Source: Paraktedonobacter sp035294465 (GTDB lineage Bacteria; Chloroflexota; Ktedonobacteria; Ktedonobacterales; Ktedonobacteraceae). From it: 9,298 nt of DNA. Shown here piece by piece: positions 7,201-9,298 of the stretch. The notes beneath the pieces are model-generated. The model did no database searches, was not told the DNA's origin, and worked only from the letters and a program-made list of their open reading frames with translations. How positions within the stretch are numbered: position 1 is the stretch's first letter; each line of letters starts with the position of its first letter. The translations under genes and the position numbers were made by a program. The DNA lies in contig DATGKW010000142.1 in assembly GCA_035294465.1 (NCBI GenBank), positions 1-9,298 of the forward strand, given 5' to 3'.

Positions 7201-7229
7201 TTGATTTTATCTGGCAGAGTTGGTATGAT
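7201..7229 (+). promoter_or_regulatory. Promoter of the FadR-family regulator gene
   Basis: TTGATT (7201-7206) and TATGAT (7224-7229) are 17 bp apart: four and five of six consensus bases. The start would be near 7236, leaving a leader of about 105 nt before GTG 7342. That leader holds a weak hairpin, GGCAA (7293-7297) with TTGCC (7306-7310) around a T-rich loop. The -10 lies inside the near-palindrome 7223-7237. Confidence 0.65.
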
Positions 7230-7237
7230 AATTATAC
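7223..7237. promoter_or_regulatory. Near-palindrome, candidate operator of the FadR-type regulator
   Basis: GTATGATAATTATAC is symmetric about base 7230 except for one mismatched pair (7227 and 7233). It covers the -10 box of the rightward promoter, where a bound dimer would block RNA polymerase. FCD-type GntR regulators usually bind palindromes with GT and AC half-site cores close to their own gene, so autorepression is a reasonable inference. AT-rich promoter DNA can give such symmetry by chance. Confidence 0.45.
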
Positions 7238-7341
7238 AACCGCGCTCTACAAGCAATAGAAAGCCGAATATTGTAGTGAGGCGCGAAACAACGGCAAGAT
7301 TTTTTTTGCCATAGTTGAACATCTGGGGGAGTGTCGAACAC

Positions 7342-8049
7342 GTGGAAAAACAAGTCTATGCGCCTCTTCAGTCGTTCAAGGTCTTTGAGCGAGTCGCGGC
7401 GCAGATTGAGGAGCGGATTCTCAATGGGGAACTACACAGCGGCGACCGTCTGCCGACCGAGAGAGAATTAGCCGAGCAGTTTCGGGTGAGCCGGACCGCT
7501 GTGCGCGAGGCTTTGAAGATTCTGGCCCAGAAAGGGCTGGTTGATATGCGTCCAGGCCGAGGCACAATCGTAATCAATAGCGCCAACGAGGCTCTGCGCG
7601 ATTCACTTGGCCTGGTTATGAAATTGCAACTGGGAGAAGTCGGAGGCTCGCAGAATCTTATAGAAGTACGCGAGATCCTGGAAGTAGAGATCGCCGGTCT
7701 GGCTGCGGCGCGCGCGACTGAGAAAGAGATTGCCGCGCTGCGTGAAGCGGTCCAGACTATGGATAAAAGCCTGCAAGACGCAGACGCGTTTATCGCGGCA
7801 GATAATCGCTTTCACGAAGCGCTGGCGCAAGCGACGCAGAACGCGCTTATTTTGATTCTGGTCAATTCAATCGTGAATCTGCTGAGCGAGCAGCGCAAGC
7901 AGATCTTTATGACTCCTGGTGGGCCACAACGTGGCCAGATCCACCATAAAAACATTCTGGACAGCGTGATAAAGCATGATCCAGAGGCGGCCCGCGCGAA
8001 TATGCGCGCCCATCTGCGGCAGGTGCGCGCGGACGTTGGAAGTTCTTAG
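7342..8049 (+). CDS. FadR/GntR-family transcriptional regulator (FCD domain)
   Basis: This 235-residue DNA-binding regulator has a GntR winged helix-turn-helix at about 14-77 (LPTERELAEQFRVSRTAVRE, then LKILAQKGLVDMRPGRGTIV) and an all-helical FCD ligand domain at about 103-230. Likely metal ligands of the FCD pocket are Asp154 and His158 (DNRFH), His201 or His202 (HHKN) and His224 (RAHL). FCD proteins sense small carboxylates or acyl compounds; the ligand here is unknown. The start GTG 7342 is chosen for GGGGGAG at 7325-7331; TTG 7315 lies in frame upstream but before that site. The gene is divergent to enolase, and the hydroxyacid dehydrogenase starts 10 nt after its stop, so it probably controls itself and that gene, and possibly enolase or the E1-alpha gene. 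Confidence 0.93.
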   Translation: MEKQVYAPLQSFKVFERVAAQIEERILNGELHSGDRLPTERELAEQFRVSRTAVREALKILAQKGLVDMRPGRGTIVINSANEALRDSLGLVMKLQLGEVGGSQNLIEVREILEVEIAGLAAARATEKEIAALREAVQTMDKSLQDADAFIAADNRFHEALAQATQNALILILVNSIVNLLSEQRKQIFMTPGGPQRGQIHHKNILDSVIKHDPEAARANMRAHLRQVRADVGSS

Positions 8050-8059
8050 AGAGGTTTTC

Positions 8060-8941
8060 ATGGCGAAGCTTGGATTTATTGGTCTGGGAGCCATGGGCGG
8101 GCGCGTGGTGAAACGCCTGCTGGAGGCTGGCTATACAGTGACAGGGTATAACCGCACCAGGCAGAAGGCGCAGTGGCTGCTAGACGCCGGCATGCTCTGG
8201 GGCGAGACGCCGCGCGCGGTTGCCCGATCTGCCGACGTGGTCTTCACTATGGTAACGGACACGAAGGCCCTCTATAGCGTCGCGGAGGGCGAGCAGGGCC
8301 TGCTGGCCGGCCTGGGACCAGGCAAGGTCTTTATCGATATGAGTACGATCAGTCCCGCCGCCTCCAAACAACTCGCCGAGCGTGTCGCAGCCACCGGCGC
8401 GCGTATGCTCGACGCGCCTGTTTCGGGCAGCGTGATTACTCTTGAGCAGGGCAACCTTTCCCTCATGGTCGGCGGCGAGAAAGAGATAGTTGAGCAGGTC
8501 AAACCGATCCTGCTGGCGATTGGCCCAAAGATCACCCACATGGGCGCGAACGGGCAGGCCGTTCTCATGAAAATCGCCATCAACCTCAACTTGCAGATAC
8601 AGATGCTGGGCGCCTGTGAAGGGCTGATCCTGGCCGAAAAGGGCGGTATTCCCCGCGAACTGGCCCTGGAAGCTATGCTGAACAGTGCAATCGCCTCGCC
8701 CATGCTGAAATATCGTGCACCTTTTGTTCTCCAACAACCAGACGAAGCCTGGTTCAATGTGAACATGATGCAGAAAGATATGCTGCTGGCCCTCGAAATG
8801 GGCCGCGAGCTAGATGTACCGCTGCCGCTAGTCTCGACCAGCAACGAGTACCTGACAGCCGCGCGTGCCCTGGGCCTGGAGCAGCAAGATTTTGCCGTCG
8901 TCTACGAAGTGCTGGCGAAAGTCGCCGGTCTGGACAGGTAG
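8060..8941 (+). CDS. Beta-hydroxyacid dehydrogenase (HIBADH/GLYR type), NADP-type
   Basis: This 293-residue protein belongs to the 3-hydroxyisobutyrate dehydrogenase superfamily. The N-terminal Rossmann motif GFIGLGAMGGRVVKRL (5-20) is followed by Arg32 in GYNRT, typical of NADP(H) binding. The substrate motif is DAPVSGS (118-124), catalytic Lys171 and Asn175 lie in KIAIN, and Lys239-Asp240 close the cofactor site (MMQKDMLLA). The Ser at 124 in place of the DAPVSGG glycine resembles glyoxylate/succinic semialdehyde reductases (GLYR) more than valine-pathway enzymes, so reduction of a small semialdehyde or glyoxylate is a good alternative to 3-hydroxyisobutyrate oxidation. The start is ATG 8060, five bases behind AGAGAGG, which overlaps the regulator stop codon; it is cotranscribed with the regulator. 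No T-rich terminator follows directly. Confidence 0.9.
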   Translation: MAKLGFIGLGAMGGRVVKRLLEAGYTVTGYNRTRQKAQWLLDAGMLWGETPRAVARSADVVFTMVTDTKALYSVAEGEQGLLAGLGPGKVFIDMSTISPAASKQLAERVAATGARMLDAPVSGSVITLEQGNLSLMVGGEKEIVEQVKPILLAIGPKITHMGANGQAVLMKIAINLNLQIQMLGACEGLILAEKGGIPRELALEAMLNSAIASPMLKYRAPFVLQQPDEAWFNVNMMQKDMLLALEMGRELDVPLPLVSTSNEYLTAARALGLEQQDFAVVYEVLAKVAGLDR

Positions 8942-8949
8942 AAAATATG

Positions 8950-9018
8950 CACGAAATACCAAAACACACCTTCACGAAATACCGAACCCTGCCCTCACAC
9001 AATATCGAACCCCGCCAT
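8950..9018. repeat. Three tandem copies of a 23-bp repeat
   Basis: Units start at 8950, 8973 and 8996, each exactly 23 bp. Units 1 and 2 share the first 11 bases (CACGAAATACC); unit 3 reads CACACAATATC there; units 2 and 3 share GAAC and CC-rich tails. The array begins 9 bp after the dehydrogenase stop and runs into the hairpin at 9015. Twenty-three bp is close to two helical turns, so the copies face nearly the same side of the DNA. There are no spacers, so this is not a CRISPR array, and 23 is not a multiple of 3, so it is not a coding repeat. Confidence 0.75.
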
Positions 9019-9046
9019 AGAGAGCCGATCAATCGGCCCTCTATGG
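9015..9046. repeat. Long intergenic inverted repeat (hairpin)
   Basis: CCATAGAGAGCCGAT (9015-9029) and ATCGGCCCTCTATGG (9032-9046) pair over 15 bp with one imperfect pair (A9023 with C9038; on the other strand this becomes a G-U wobble). The tract after it on the plus strand, GGAGGTTTCTCATT, is only mildly T-rich, so it is at best a poor intrinsic terminator. It may end the regulator-dehydrogenase transcript, act in the E1-alpha leader, or be a dispersed repeat, since its right arm recurs at bases 1-13. Confidence 0.65.
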
Positions 9047-9119
9047 GAGGTTTCTCATTGGAAAATGTTTCATGTAAATAAAGTACTTTTCTGATTCGGT
9101 GTGGGAGTTACCTATCTTG

Positions 9120-9298
9120 ATGGAACAGCCAGTGTCTTCAAATCGGGGCGAAGTGGTAGGAGCTGTTCAGGCCACGAACGAGCGCGAGCAGGTCTCCTGG
9201 TTGGCCGCGTACAGGCAAATGCTCACGATCCGCGTGTTTGAGGAGCATGTCAATCAGTTGTATCTCACCGCCAGAATGCCCGGCCTGGCGCATCTCTA
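9120..9298 (+). CDS. 2-oxoacid (pyruvate/acetoin) dehydrogenase E1 alpha subunit, 5' part
   Basis: The first 59 codons lie in the window and the frame stays open to the edge. After a variable 25-residue head comes WLAAYRQMLTIRVFEEHVNQ followed by LYLTARMPGLAHL, the conserved opening of thiamine-diphosphate E1-alpha subunits; the MPGLAHL form is most like acetoin or pyruvate dehydrogenase E1-alpha (AcoA/PdhA). These enzymes decarboxylate a 2-oxoacid or cleave acetoin and pass the acyl group to lipoyl-E2. The thiamine-binding motif lies beyond the window. GGGAG (9103-9107) is 12 nt from ATG 9120 and 9 nt from the adjacent TTG 9117, so TTG may be the true start. Upstream, AAAGTACTTT (9080-9089) is a perfect 10-bp palindrome. 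TTGGAA (9058) with TAAAGT (9079) is only a weak promoter candidate with a 15-bp spacer. Confidence 0.85.
   Translation, partial: MEQPVSSNRGEVVGAVQATNEREQVSWLAAYRQMLTIRVFEEHVNQLYLTARMPGLAHL

Noticed and set aside
6703..7314. Plus-strand open frame over the enolase 5' end and the divergent control region
   Set aside because: It would run through both promoters and the palindrome, has no recognisable domain, and overlaps enolase antisense.
8950..9018. CRISPR array
   Set aside because: The units are contiguous with no unique spacers, are degenerate, and no cas gene is near.
8754..9032. Minus-strand frame across the 23-bp repeats (92 codons)
   Set aside because: The repeat period is not a multiple of 3, so the repeats do not give repeated residues; half of the frame is antisense to the dehydrogenase. 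No ribosome site was seen.

Overview
The window is about 9.3 kb of moderately GC-rich bacterial chromosome, densely coded, with eight complete genes and one gene cut by the right edge. The seven-bladed WD40 protein with near-identical blades of the AWSPDGKRIASAS type, and the mix of FadR-type regulation with acyl-CoA and hydroxyacid enzymes, suggest a Chloroflexota bacterium, probably of the Ktedonobacteria. That placement is inference from style; there is no rRNA or other marker here. I see no transposase, phage gene, CRISPR array or tRNA.

Layout. (1) 150-2509, plus strand: a family III CoA-transferase fold protein whose active-site residues match alpha-methylacyl-CoA racemase, followed by an M20/CPG2-type metallopeptidase that starts in an ATGA overlap. 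A TTGACA box lies upstream. (2) 2509-7101, minus strand: enolase, then an alpha/beta-hydrolase-fold protein 11 nt behind it, then an SDR reductase and a membrane-anchored WD40 propeller, each after a gap of about 170-210 bp. This block converges on the first one at an intrinsic terminator near 2509-2543. (3) 7102-7341: a divergent control region with a good sigma-A-type promoter in each direction and a near-palindrome over the rightward -10. (4) 7342-9298, plus strand: a FadR-family (GntR/FCD) regulator, an NADP-type beta-hydroxyacid dehydrogenase 10 nt behind it, and, after a 178-bp gap holding a 23-bp tandem repeat and a long hairpin, the start of an E1-alpha subunit of a 2-oxoacid (pyruvate/acetoin type) dehydrogenase.

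The genes look like a central and acyl-CoA carbon metabolism neighbourhood: racemisation of 2-methylacyl-CoA, an SDR resembling (3R)-hydroxyacyl-CoA dehydrogenases, a hydroxyacid dehydrogenase, a 2-oxoacid dehydrogenase and enolase, with a FadR-type sensor in the middle. The co-regulation is inferred from layout, not shown.

The points most worth a second look are the alpha/beta-hydrolase coupled to enolase, which has Gly where the catalytic Ser should be; the 23-bp tandem repeat plus hairpin before the E1-alpha gene, half of which recurs at the left edge of the window; the palindrome-promoter arrangement between enolase and the regulator; and the racemase-like active site of a protein that would routinely be named a CoA transferase. 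No clearly new multi-gene system is visible.
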